Assembly (NCBI GenBank): GCA_947502355.1
Contig: CANMZP010000008.1
Coordinates: forward strand, 91,799 to 155,798
Reading direction: 5' to 3'
DNA length: 64,000 nucleotides
DNA from: an uncultured Thalassotalea sp.
GTDB lineage: Bacteria; Pseudomonadota; Gammaproteobacteria; Enterobacterales; Alteromonadaceae
Below the pieces are notes generated by a model, which saw nothing but the letters and a program-made list of their open reading frames with translations, made no database searches and was not told the DNA's origin. Positions within the stretch are counted from its first letter, which is position 1, and every line of letters begins with the position of its first letter. Below are positions 45,345-53,580 of the stretch, piece after piece. Both the position numbers and the translations under genes were made by a program.

Positions 45345-47384
45345 TCAATTCAATGATTCTTTTGTGAGTGATTGTTTAAAAGCTGTACTATTAAGTGATT
45401 CACATTCCTTAAAAATCAAATCAGGATCTGCGGATATGTAATGATTACAAAAGGCATTCAGCATTTTGTACCAGTCAGTATCTTGATTAAATTGTGTGAT
45501 AGGTTGCCATTGTTTTTCAGGTAAATTTACCCCGATGAAACCACCATATGATGGTATATAGGCTAATTGCTTTTGGTTGTAATATACTGAACGATGCTGT
45601 TTTTGTTTTATGTCTTCAAAGGCATCCATAGTCATAATTAATTGCCCTTCTTTATTGACTTCGTAAACATCCATATTTTCGTACATAACGTCATCATTTT
45701 TAATAAAGCTGGTATCTAATGCTTTAGATGGTTTTGAAGAATTGACAAAGACAAATCGGCTCTTAAGGTCTTGTTTATTTTGCTTTGGTAATACTTGTCC
45801 TTGAAAACTTGAGTTTGTTTTTAGGTCCAAATCTTTATAAAGGGTAGGCATTATGTCTATGAGTGAGAAATTGCCTTGAATGATGCTAGGGCTATTGATT
45901 GGTTTTGCGTTTCTATATTGAACTTTTGATAATAAAACGTTTGCCTGTGTTTGATCTAATGCGTTTGTACCATGTCCCCATGAGTTTACGGTTAATTTCA
46001 ACCTTGCATCATGTTTATCTTTTGCAGAAATGGTATCTTGCTCCAATAAAAAACCATCACCATGATCTGAAAATACATAAACTATGGCATCATCGAGATA
46101 CCCTTTTTCCTTCAACGTCTCCATAAAATGCTGAAACTGCGCATCTACTTGTTCAAGAAGTGATAGATACATAAAGTGGTTGTAATTCCCTTGCCAAAAA
46201 TGTTTGTCAATATTGATAAAGTTTTTTGAGGTATAAGGCCAGTGTTGCATACAAAAATGAATTGAAAAAAAATTTGGGCGAGTGGCTGATAATTTACTTA
46301 AAGCCGCCTTATTAAATTGAATAGGGTCGTAGACTTTACCATTTGCTCGATTTAGGTACATAAAAGGAAGAAAGTGTTTCCCGAACCGAGTATGAGAGAG
46401 TAAGTTTAAAATCGGTAAATCCGCAATCCGATTTGTAAGTTGATCGGCAAAGCCTATTTTAGGGCCAATGATTTGCTCGAACCCATAAGTTTGGTCAATC
46501 TGATTAAAACGCCTCTCATCTATGGCATAACTAGAAACATAATCTCTTTTTTTTAAATCTTCTATTAAAGGGATGTGTTTATCAATGATGTGTGGTGCTG
46601 TTAAATTGAATCGACCACCATGTGTATTGGGGTATTGACTCTTTAATAAGCTTATCCAAGATACAAATGTTCGTGGCAAAGGGGTATAAGTATCTTGGTA
46701 GATTAATGCCGAAGAGAGAAAATTATTTAAATAGGGTAAATAATCGGGTTGCTGATTATTCATATAATGCAAGTGGTCTGGGCGTAATGCATCGATACCT
46801 ATTAGAAAAACATTTGGGTTGCTTACATTGGCTCCTGTACTTTGCTCGATAGGATACTGCACTGGGTAAAGGACAAATATGGCTATTGCAATGGACGCCA
46901 GACAGGTTTTTACCTTCCGTAATTGTATTAGACTAATAAAGTACCAGATAACTAGGAGAGTAAAAATACTGGTGATAAGCATGCTGCTTGTAAAATGAGC
47001 ATGTCGATAAATGCTTAATAGAGAGGTAGGAAACCAATAAGAATTGGCTACTAGAATCAAATTGAAATGGATTAATAAAATAATTAGCCAGCATTGTGTT
47101 TTGTGATTATCGACTGTTAACTTTCGAAACGGTACACTGCAATGAATGGTGATGATGTAAGCCCAGATAAGATGAAGGAATATTAAAGTGGCACAAAATA
47201 GAAGTAAATCGCTGACAACTCCATCTGTTAAGTATTGCACCGACTTTTCTTGAACTAATATATTGAATAAAGATAAACTCGATATTGGCTTTAAAGCGCT
47301 TTTAAAGAGTACCGAGAAAATTTCAAAAAGAATTAGCACGCATACAGTGCGGTAATATGTTCGCTTTAACGTGACTTTACTCAT
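45345..47384 (-). CDS. Membrane sulfatase-fold enzyme with Thr nucleophile
   Basis: The 679-residue protein has about five N-terminal membrane helices (to ~175) and a periplasmic alkaline-phosphatase-superfamily domain. 'FLIGIDALRPDHL' gives the first metal Asp (D198), and 'VYVFSDHGDGF' the Asp/His pair. At the nucleophile site the formylglycine motif C-x-P-S-R is replaced by 'TPLPR' with Thr234, as in LtaS/EptA-type phosphotransferases rather than true sulfatases. A lipid- or glycan-phosphotransferase role is inferred. Its start overlaps the small upstream gene by 8 bases. Confidence 0.78.
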   Translation of the reverse strand: MSKVTLKRTYYRTVCVLILFEIFSVLFKSALKPISSLSLFNILVQEKSVQYLTDGVVSDLLLFCATLIFLHLIWAYIITIHCSVPFRKLTVDNHKTQCWLIILLIHFNLILVANSYWFPTSLLSIYRHAHFTSSMLITSIFTLLVIWYFISLIQLRKVKTCLASIAIAIFVLYPVQYPIEQSTGANVSNPNVFLIGIDALRPDHLHYMNNQQPDYLPYLNNFLSSALIYQDTYTPLPRTFVSWISLLKSQYPNTHGGRFNLTAPHIIDKHIPLIEDLKKRDYVSSYAIDERRFNQIDQTYGFEQIIGPKIGFADQLTNRIADLPILNLLSHTRFGKHFLPFMYLNRANGKVYDPIQFNKAALSKLSATRPNFFSIHFCMQHWPYTSKNFINIDKHFWQGNYNHFMYLSLLEQVDAQFQHFMETLKEKGYLDDAIVYVFSDHGDGFLLEQDTISAKDKHDARLKLTVNSWGHGTNALDQTQANVLLSKVQYRNAKPINSPSIIQGNFSLIDIMPTLYKDLDLKTNSSFQGQVLPKQNKQDLKSRFVFVNSSKPSKALDTSFIKNDDVMYENMDVYEVNKEGQLIMTMDAFEDIKQKQHRSVYYNQKQLAYIPSYGGFIGVNLPEKQWQPITQFNQDTDWYKMLNAFCNHYISADPDLIFKECESLNSTAFKQSLTKESLN

Positions 47385-47655
47385 CCGTCTTTACATCTTT
47401 ATTATCTTGAGAATGTTCTTGTAATGTAGGTTTGTATTCTTCTTTAATTATAAAATGTTCATATTGTTGAATCAGCTCATTTGCTGTATTTGAGGAAGGC
47501 CATGAGCCTGAATATAAGTATCGATTGGCAGATATATCTTCAGGGACATCCGTATTCTGCATATTCTGTTTGATTTGAATGATAGTAAAGCTGTAGTAAC
47601 CAATAGGTAAGAACATTACGATTAATAATAAATTTAATAGTGAACTTAATTTCAT
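47377..47655 (-). CDS. Small membrane-anchored protein upstream of the sulfatase-like gene
   Basis: This 92-residue protein has one N-terminal hydrophobic helix ('LLNLLLIVMFLPIGYYSF') and a short charged tail ('EEYKPTLQEHSQDNKDVKTDE'). I do not recognise it. ATG 47655 has GAGGTG 6 bases upstream. It overlaps the sulfatase-like gene by 8 bases, so it could be a partner or stabiliser of that enzyme. The 255-base gap to the divergent AraC gene is AT-rich. Confidence 0.68.
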   Translation of the reverse strand: MKLSSLLNLLLIVMFLPIGYYSFTIIQIKQNMQNTDVPEDISANRYLYSGSWPSSNTANELIQQYEHFIIKEEYKPTLQEHSQDNKDVKTDE

Positions 47656-47846
47656 TAGCACACCTCAATGCCTACCTTTTTATAATATTAAAATTATAGA
47701 ACAAATTATTACATCGAAATATTTTTCGATATAACTAAATATTTAATCATTTAATGTAGGTGTTTGTTATTTAACCATAAGCTGTTGTTTTTTTAAAGTG
47801 GAAGCTATGTTTTTTTATTAATTAAGGGTTTTTTTAAGAGAATTGT

Positions 47847-47875
47847 TTGACAGTATTCATGTTCAAATCTAGCTT
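47847..47875 (+). promoter_or_regulatory. Possible promoter of the AraC-like gene
   Basis: A perfect TTGACA (47847-47852) is followed after 17 bases by TAGCTT (47870-47875), a weak -10. The AraC start codon is 42 bases further on. Confidence 0.4.
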
Positions 47876-47916
47876 TTATAGATGTTAACTGGTTTTTTAA
47901 TCTAGAGGGAATTAAA

Positions 47917-48786
47917 TTGTTTAACGGTGACGCATCTAAAAAATTGCTTCTTGTTTCATTTGATAAATCTAGCTTAGATTTGTGTGAAGAGTCTTTGATG
48001 CTTATTTGTCAGGTTGATCTAGTGACTTGTATGGAACAACTTGAAGCAAATAGCTATTCTCACTCTGCGGTTGTTTATGTTATGGGAGCGGCAAGTCATA
48101 CCCATTTTCACAATATTCAATTTATAAGGAACAAATTTGAAAAACATCCTGTCTATGTTTTATCATCCTCTGTATCAATTCCATTACTGTTACAAACGAC
48201 CCGTTTGCATATAAACGATGTTTTTTTACTGCCATTTTCCAAAAAAGATATCCAATTATTCACCGATGCTTTAAATAATGACACTCAGGTTAATTGTTTT
48301 GAAAGATTGGGTTCTGTACCTAATGACCGTGTTGAAGACTCAATAATAAATGAAACACCCATGGGGTCAATTTTAGGTAATATCGAAAAAAACTTTCATC
48401 AAGGGCCTACATTAAATGCCCTTTCAGATAATTTTCATCTTAGCCCCAGTCGATTATGTCATATGTTTAAGGACGTATGTGGTATTACCTTCAGTCAATA
48501 CCTCTTATGTCGTAAACTTGAAGAAAGTGAACGTCTACTAAGTGATGCAAATGAGTCACTCACAACCATTGCTTATAATCTTGGCTTTTCCAACCCTTCC
48601 CATTTTAGTCGTAGCTTTAAAGAGCACTTTAATATTACGCCTAGTTCATATTTGAACGGTAATCGGAATGTTGAGCAAAGTACCTTATTTAAACGGTATC
48701 TACGCTTGAGAGTCCATGTATTACCTTCAGCACAAAATAAAGCTCTTCAAGCTCATAATAAAAAAGTTGCTAATGGTAATACTTAA
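47917..48786 (+). CDS. AraC-type regulator with receiver-like N-terminus
   Basis: The C-terminal ~100 residues form an AraC DNA-binding domain ('TLNALSDNFHLSPSRLCHMFKD', 'SLTTIAYNLGFSNPSHFSRSFKEHF'). The N-terminal ~125 residues look like a response-regulator fold, but the phospho-accepting Asp is missing after 'AVVYVMG', so it may be phosphorylation-independent. The start is TTG with GAGGGA 6 bases upstream. It overlaps the L,D-transpeptidase gene and stands at the head of the Tad region, so it is a candidate regulator of that locus. Confidence 0.83.
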   Translation: MFNGDASKKLLLVSFDKSSLDLCEESLMLICQVDLVTCMEQLEANSYSHSAVVYVMGAASHTHFHNIQFIRNKFEKHPVYVLSSSVSIPLLLQTTRLHINDVFLLPFSKKDIQLFTDALNNDTQVNCFERLGSVPNDRVEDSIINETPMGSILGNIEKNFHQGPTLNALSDNFHLSPSRLCHMFKDVCGITFSQYLLCRKLEESERLLSDANESLTTIAYNLGFSNPSHFSRSFKEHFNITPSSYLNGNRNVEQSTLFKRYLRLRVHVLPSAQNKALQAHNKKVANGNT

Positions 48787-50356
48787 AACGAATGGCATAA
48801 AATCCAAATTACTTTTACTGGTTAAGCTGTGTGTGATTTGTAGCTTGTTTTCGGTTATAACTTTAGCGGCAAAACCGCTGTCTTTTAATGAAAAAGTAAA
48901 TCAGTTTAAGCATTTTAATAAAGCTCATTATCAGCAATTAAAAAAAAGACAAAACTCTTCTTTTTTATGGTTTAGGGGGCAAAGACTCTCGTTAGATGGA
49001 CGGGAACTACATAGTTTATTGGATGATTTAGGTCTGCTTGGTGAAGGTTATCAACTCGATGCTTTAAAGCAAGATAAGGAGTTATGGGATTTCTTGCTGA
49101 CAAAAGGAATAGTTAACCTCCTAAATATTTCTAATGCCAAATATACTATAGAAGAACACCTTGAACGACTAGGAAGTGCTATGTCAGAAGGGAGTGTTGA
49201 TGTCTTACTTTTAAGTGTCACCCCACAGTTTGATCAAGTAAGTTTATTGCGCAAAGAGATAGGCAGATTTAAAGCCTTAACTCATATTAAGTGGCCTGTT
49301 TTAGATGCCAGTTTTCGCCCTAAGTTAGGGCAAAACCATACAAAAGTTGCCGATATTCGTTTTATCTTGACTCATTTGGGGTTTTTATCTGAAAAAGAAC
49401 AGCGATTATCTCGGCTTGATGCTTTTGATTCTGTCGCGATCAATGCGCTTAAGCGCTTTCAAGAAGCTCATGGCCTAACTATTGACGGTAAACTTGGTCC
49501 CAAAACGTATGCCTCACTTAATTTTTCTCCTAAACTTCGACTTCTAAAACTCCAAATAAATCTTCAACGGTGGTTTTCCTTACCTAAAGAGTTACCTGAG
49601 CAATATCTCTTAGTAAATATACCGAGTTTTCGATTGCAATTAATTGATAATGGAATTGAAACTTTAAGAATGAAGGTAATAGTCGGTACTAAAAAGCACC
49701 AGACACCACAAATGGTTACTTATATTAATCGCGTTACAATAAATCCAACTTGGACACCAACATTTAACATTATTAAAAATGAATTAGTCCCCGAATATAA
49801 AAAAGATTTTCTATCTCTGAAGCGGAAAAATTTTCAACTTGTTAAAGGTTATAGAGAGGAAGCCGTTAAAACAGAAGTTGAAGAGCCTAACATTAATATT
49901 ATAAAAATGATGCGAACTCATCGATTAGTACAAGCTCCTGGGGAAAGTAATGCGCTAGGATTCTATAGATTTAATATTCCAAATAATCAATCCATATATT
50001 TACATGATACCCCGCAAAAATCTTTATTTAATCAAACCTTTAGGGCGTTAAGTCATGGCTGCGTTCGTTTGGAAAAAGCCAATGTGCTATCTGAATATTT
50101 GCTAAATCAAAGTCAATTAGAGTTAAAACCAAAAGTTACTCGGGCTTTGGAAAGCGGTAAAACGACTCATTTACCACTTGAAAAAAGCTTACCCGTATTT
50201 ATAACTTATCATACAGTATGGGTTGATAGCTCTGGTGATGTGCATTTTTTACCAGATATTTACGATATAGATCAACATGCTACACCTATTGCGCAATTTG
50301 ATGCAACAGTTAGCAACCCTGTGATAACCCTTTCTGATAATACTCCCCTAGACTAA
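48773..50356 (+). CDS. L,D-transpeptidase (YcbB-like) with peptidoglycan-binding domain
   Basis: The ~527-residue exported enzyme has a signal peptide ('LLLLVKLCVICSLFSVITLAAKP'), a PG_binding_1 domain ('DSVAINALKRFQEAHGLTIDGKLGPKTYASL'), and a YkuD domain with the catalytic 'SHGCVRLEKA' preceded by 'YLHDTPQKSLF'. Such enzymes make 3-3 crosslinks or attach proteins to peptidoglycan. The gene start (ATG 48773) is inside the AraC gene end (14-base overlap) without a ribosome-binding site. It precedes flp by 123 bases, so cell-wall remodelling for pilus passage is a plausible role. Confidence 0.87.
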   Translation: MVILKTNGIKSKLLLLVKLCVICSLFSVITLAAKPLSFNEKVNQFKHFNKAHYQQLKKRQNSSFLWFRGQRLSLDGRELHSLLDDLGLLGEGYQLDALKQDKELWDFLLTKGIVNLLNISNAKYTIEEHLERLGSAMSEGSVDVLLLSVTPQFDQVSLLRKEIGRFKALTHIKWPVLDASFRPKLGQNHTKVADIRFILTHLGFLSEKEQRLSRLDAFDSVAINALKRFQEAHGLTIDGKLGPKTYASLNFSPKLRLLKLQINLQRWFSLPKELPEQYLLVNIPSFRLQLIDNGIETLRMKVIVGTKKHQTPQMVTYINRVTINPTWTPTFNIIKNELVPEYKKDFLSLKRKNFQLVKGYREEAVKTEVEEPNINIIKMMRTHRLVQAPGESNALGFYRFNIPNNQSIYLHDTPQKSLFNQTFRALSHGCVRLEKANVLSEYLLNQSQLELKPKVTRALESGKTTHLPLEKSLPVFITYHTVWVDSSGDVHFLPDIYDIDQHATPIAQFDATVSNPVITLSDNTPLD

Positions 50357-50479
50357 GAATAGTTTCCATAAGGATTTTGGAATTACAAAATTACCACACG
50401 GAAGAAAGTAGCTAGGGGATGCGATACTTCAGCACTCAGAGTTGGGATGTATAATTGAAAAAATATCGGAGTCATTGAA

Positions 50480-50671
50480 ATGAAAGATTTAAAAAGCTTA
50501 CTTAAGAGTTTTATCGAAGATGAAAGTGGTTTAACTGCTGTTGAATATGCTATTGCAGGTAGCCTTGTTGTGGGTGGTGCAGTCGCTGCATTTGCAACCC
50601 TCGGAGATAATGTCACAGCTAAAATCGGCTGTCTTGGGAGTGCTGTTAGTGGTGGATCTACAAATTGCTAA
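50480..50671 (+). CDS. flp: Flp-type (type IVb) pilin
   Basis: The 63-residue major Tad pilin precursor contains the processing site 'ESG17-LTAVEYA': cleavage after Gly17, with Glu22 and Tyr23 at mature positions 5 and 6 (Flp motif). A hydrophobic stretch follows ('AIAGSLVVGGAVAAFATLG'). There is a Cys pair, Cys51 and the last residue Cys63, which could form a disulfide loop; many Flp pilins lack this. CGGAG is 8 bases upstream. A TATAAT lies at 50450-50455. Confidence 0.92.
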   Translation: MKDLKSLLKSFIEDESGLTAVEYAIAGSLVVGGAVAAFATLGDNVTAKIGCLGSAVSGGSTNC

Positions 50672-50717
50672 TAGAAACTTTATTGTAGATTTAAAATAAT
50701 TGAATAATTGAGGGATT

Positions 50718-51287
50718 ATGGAGTTGTTTAATTACATTATAGCTATGTTGGTTATCTGTTTTTTTGGATTAGCTCTCGCTATTTATTATGATTTACGATT
50801 CCATAAAATCCCAAATAAACTTTGCTTATTGTTGGCGTCAATAGGGATTTGTAGCCAAGTTTACTTTAATGGCTTTCAAGGTTTGTCTGATGGAGTCATG
50901 GGGTTTATTTTAGCCTTTATTCTTTTATTCCCACTGTTTGCTATAAAAGCACTCGGAGGGGGGGATGTGAAGTTGATGATGGCAATAGGTTTTTTGTTAG
51001 GGCCAAGCTTGCTGATGTGGAATTTGGCTTACGCCATTGTCCTAGGCGGGCTTACAACGTTATTACTTTGCTTTAAAGAAACGGGTGTTGTAGGAATTAA
51101 AAAAACTATTGTTAGGTATTATCAGTGTTTTTATTTAAGAAAATATTTCAAACCATCTCAAGGAGAGGCGGCGGCGTTGAGAGTTCCTTATGCGCCAGCA
51201 TTAGCTTTGGGGTGGATTTGGGCTTGTAGTCAAAATCAAGATGTAGCATGGGCAGTAATGAATGCTAAGCAAGCATTAAACTTTTAA
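50718..51287 (+). CDS. tadV: TadV/CpaA prepilin peptidase
   Basis: The 189-residue membrane protease is of the A24 family: Asp in 'YYDLRFHKIPNKL' and Asp in 'GGGDVKLMMAIG' are the two catalytic residues. It lacks the N-terminal methylase part of PilD, as is usual in Tad systems. It would cleave Flp, TadE and TadF. It follows flp by 46 bases. Confidence 0.92.
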   Translation: MELFNYIIAMLVICFFGLALAIYYDLRFHKIPNKLCLLLASIGICSQVYFNGFQGLSDGVMGFILAFILLFPLFAIKALGGGDVKLMMAIGFLLGPSLLMWNLAYAIVLGGLTTLLLCFKETGVVGIKKTIVRYYQCFYLRKYFKPSQGEAAALRVPYAPALALGWIWACSQNQDVAWAVMNAKQALNF

Positions 51288-51297
51288 AGAGGGATTT

Positions 51298-52722
51298 ATG
51301 GGCTTTTTTAATTTTTCGAAATCAGGAAATCAGGAAGATGATCTGGCCTCAAAACTCACACCTAACAGTTTAGATAAAGCTTTGACTCGATCTAAGCAAA
51401 AAGAAACAATCGAGGAAAAGAAGGCAACTAGCGCGCTAAATTCTGATTTTGAACAATTAAATTATTCGCAAATTGCACCTTACCCTGTTGAACTGAAGGA
51501 TCTGGGCGTCTCAGAGCATTTGTTATTAACTTTATTATTAAAGCATTTATATGCTGACGGTGTTTCTACTCTTAGAGAGTTAGCAACGAAACTTAAATTA
51601 AGTGGAACGATTGTTCAACACTTGGTCGATAGTGCTAAAAACAAATCATACATTGAAAATATTGCACAAAACACAAATGAACAAATGCGTTTATCTTTAA
51701 GTTCTGTAGGAGCGATAAAAGCAGAAAAAGAGTTCTTAAAAAGTGGTTACTTAGGTCCAGCACCCGTGCCATTAGAGCAATACATTCGAGTATGTAAAGA
51801 GCAAACTAGTCGTAAAGTCTATATTACAATGGAAGCGCTTAAAGAAGCACTTCATACTCTATCCTTTTCTAATGAGTTACTTGAACAAGTTGGACCTTCT
51901 TTAAATTCCACTAAACCTATTTTAATTTATGGTGACGCGGGAACGGGCAAGAGTTATTTTTGTCGTCATCTAAATCGAGTGTTCGGTGGTGATGTGCTAA
52001 TTCCACATGCCATTGAAGTTAATAGCGAAATTATACAAATTTTTGATCCTGAGGTGCATTTTGTTCAACAGAAGGAGCTACAGGAAAATGTTCTACAGTT
52101 GGCTTCTAGTCATGATCCAAGGTGGTTGTTATGTAAGAGGCCTTTAGTTGTTAGTGGGGGTGAACTTTCATTGGATATGCTTGAAGTCCAATATGACCTA
52201 TCGACAAGAACATACAGAGCTCCGCTGCAGTTAAAGGCTAATAACGGTATCTTATTACTTGATGACTTAGGACGCCAAAAAATAACAGCTAAAGAGTTGT
52301 TTAATCGTTGGATTATCCCGCTGGAAGAGCAAAGAGATTTTTTAGCGTTGCAATCGGGCTTGCACTTTGAAATTCCATTCGAATTCTTATTATTGTTCTC
52401 AACCAACTTAACCCCAACCGATTTAGTTGATGAGGCATTTCTAAGACGCTTAGGCTATAAAATTGAGTTTAAGCCATTGAGTAATAACATGTATAAGGAA
52501 ATATGGTTCAACGAATGTAAGAGCAATAACGTACATTGCAGTGAGGAAATGTTTGAACTGCTGCTAGAGAAATACCATAAAAAATATCATCGCTATCTAC
52601 TACCATGTTACCCCAGAGACTTACTAGGTATAGCGAGCGATCAAATTAAGTTTAAACAATTAGGGCAAGAGTTAACTGAAGAATTATTAGATTTTGCATG
52701 GCACAGTTATTTCGTGAAATAA
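51298..52722 (+). CDS. AAA+ ATPase associated with the Tad locus
   Basis: This 474-residue cytoplasmic protein has an unstructured N-terminus, a winged-helix-like section ('TLRELATKLKLSGTIVQHLVDSAK', ~90-115), then an AAA+ core with Walker A 'GDAGTGKSYF' (212-221) and Walker B 'ILLLDDLG' (318-325), and a C-terminal lid. It is not one of the classical Tad proteins (TadA is separate). Related proteins are annotated as chaperone-like ATPases of Flp pilus assembly. It lies 10 bases after tadV. Confidence 0.75.
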   Translation: MGFFNFSKSGNQEDDLASKLTPNSLDKALTRSKQKETIEEKKATSALNSDFEQLNYSQIAPYPVELKDLGVSEHLLLTLLLKHLYADGVSTLRELATKLKLSGTIVQHLVDSAKNKSYIENIAQNTNEQMRLSLSSVGAIKAEKEFLKSGYLGPAPVPLEQYIRVCKEQTSRKVYITMEALKEALHTLSFSNELLEQVGPSLNSTKPILIYGDAGTGKSYFCRHLNRVFGGDVLIPHAIEVNSEIIQIFDPEVHFVQQKELQENVLQLASSHDPRWLLCKRPLVVSGGELSLDMLEVQYDLSTRTYRAPLQLKANNGILLLDDLGRQKITAKELFNRWIIPLEEQRDFLALQSGLHFEIPFEFLLLFSTNLTPTDLVDEAFLRRLGYKIEFKPLSNNMYKEIWFNECKSNNVHCSEEMFELLLEKYHKKYHRYLLPCYPRDLLGIASDQIKFKQLGQELTEELLDFAWHSYFVK

Positions 52723-52762
52723 GCCGTACGGATTAGTTCTGTTTAGCAAATAAGGAGATTTT

Positions 52763-53569
52763 GTGAATAAAAATGTTGCTGTATTTATCTTACTTTCCAT
52801 AGGTTTTGGTTTAGGTGCTGTTTACTTGGCAAAAAACTGGATAAATAAAAATGAGGCCAAGAATTTACAAGAAGGCCAGGTGCAGGTTATTTCGGTTGTT
52901 GCACCTATTTTGACCGGAAGTGTTATCGAAACCAAACACCTAAAAGTAAGTACTTTACCTGAATCGATGCTACCGAAGGGGGCAATTACAAGTCTTGAGG
53001 ATGCCACAGGTATGATTGCCAAACAAAAATTGTACCCAGGAGAAATATTGCACAAAGAAAGGGTCGCAGTTAAAGGTGAGGGGAGTTCGTTGGCAAGTTT
53101 AATTGGTAAAAATATGCGAGCGGTTTCAATTAGGGTTAATGATGTTGTTGGAGTTGCAGGTTTTATATTGCCAGGTAATCGAGTGGATGTGCTAACGACG
53201 TTCAATAAAGGAAGTGGTCCTTATACCGAGGTGATTTTATCGAATATTAAAATTCTTGCAGTCGATCAACGAGCATCAAATGATGAGAATAAACCTCAAA
53301 TTGTTAGAGCTGTTACGATAGAGGTTAGTTTAGAGCAAGCTGAAACCTTAATGAGTGCTAAAAGAAAAGGTAGCCTACAATTAGCATTGCGTAACCCGAA
53401 TGATAAAACCATGGTTGCGACGGCTCAAGAAGAAGCCATTGAAGAGCAAAAGAAAGTTGAAGAACAGCCTACGTTAGCCGCTGTAAATATAAAGCAGCGT
53501 AATAGAAATAAAATAGAAATAATTCGTGGAACTAAGCAGGAAACTGTGCAAGTTTCAAATAAAAATTAA
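52763..53569 (+). CDS. rcpC: RcpC/CpaB pilus assembly protein
   Basis: The 268-residue protein has an N-terminal membrane helix and a SAF domain ('VISVVAPILTGSVIETKHLKVSTLPESMLP', 'RAVSIRVNDVVGVAGFILPGNRVDVL'). CpaB proteins act with the secretin in the periplasm. The start is GTG with AAGGAG 6 bases before. The C-terminal tail is charged and repetitive. Confidence 0.88.
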   Translation: MNKNVAVFILLSIGFGLGAVYLAKNWINKNEAKNLQEGQVQVISVVAPILTGSVIETKHLKVSTLPESMLPKGAITSLEDATGMIAKQKLYPGEILHKERVAVKGEGSSLASLIGKNMRAVSIRVNDVVGVAGFILPGNRVDVLTTFNKGSGPYTEVILSNIKILAVDQRASNDENKPQIVRAVTIEVSLEQAETLMSAKRKGSLQLALRNPNDKTMVATAQEEAIEEQKKVEEQPTLAAVNIKQRNRNKIEIIRGTKQETVQVSNKN

Positions 53570-53580
53570 GGACTACAAAA

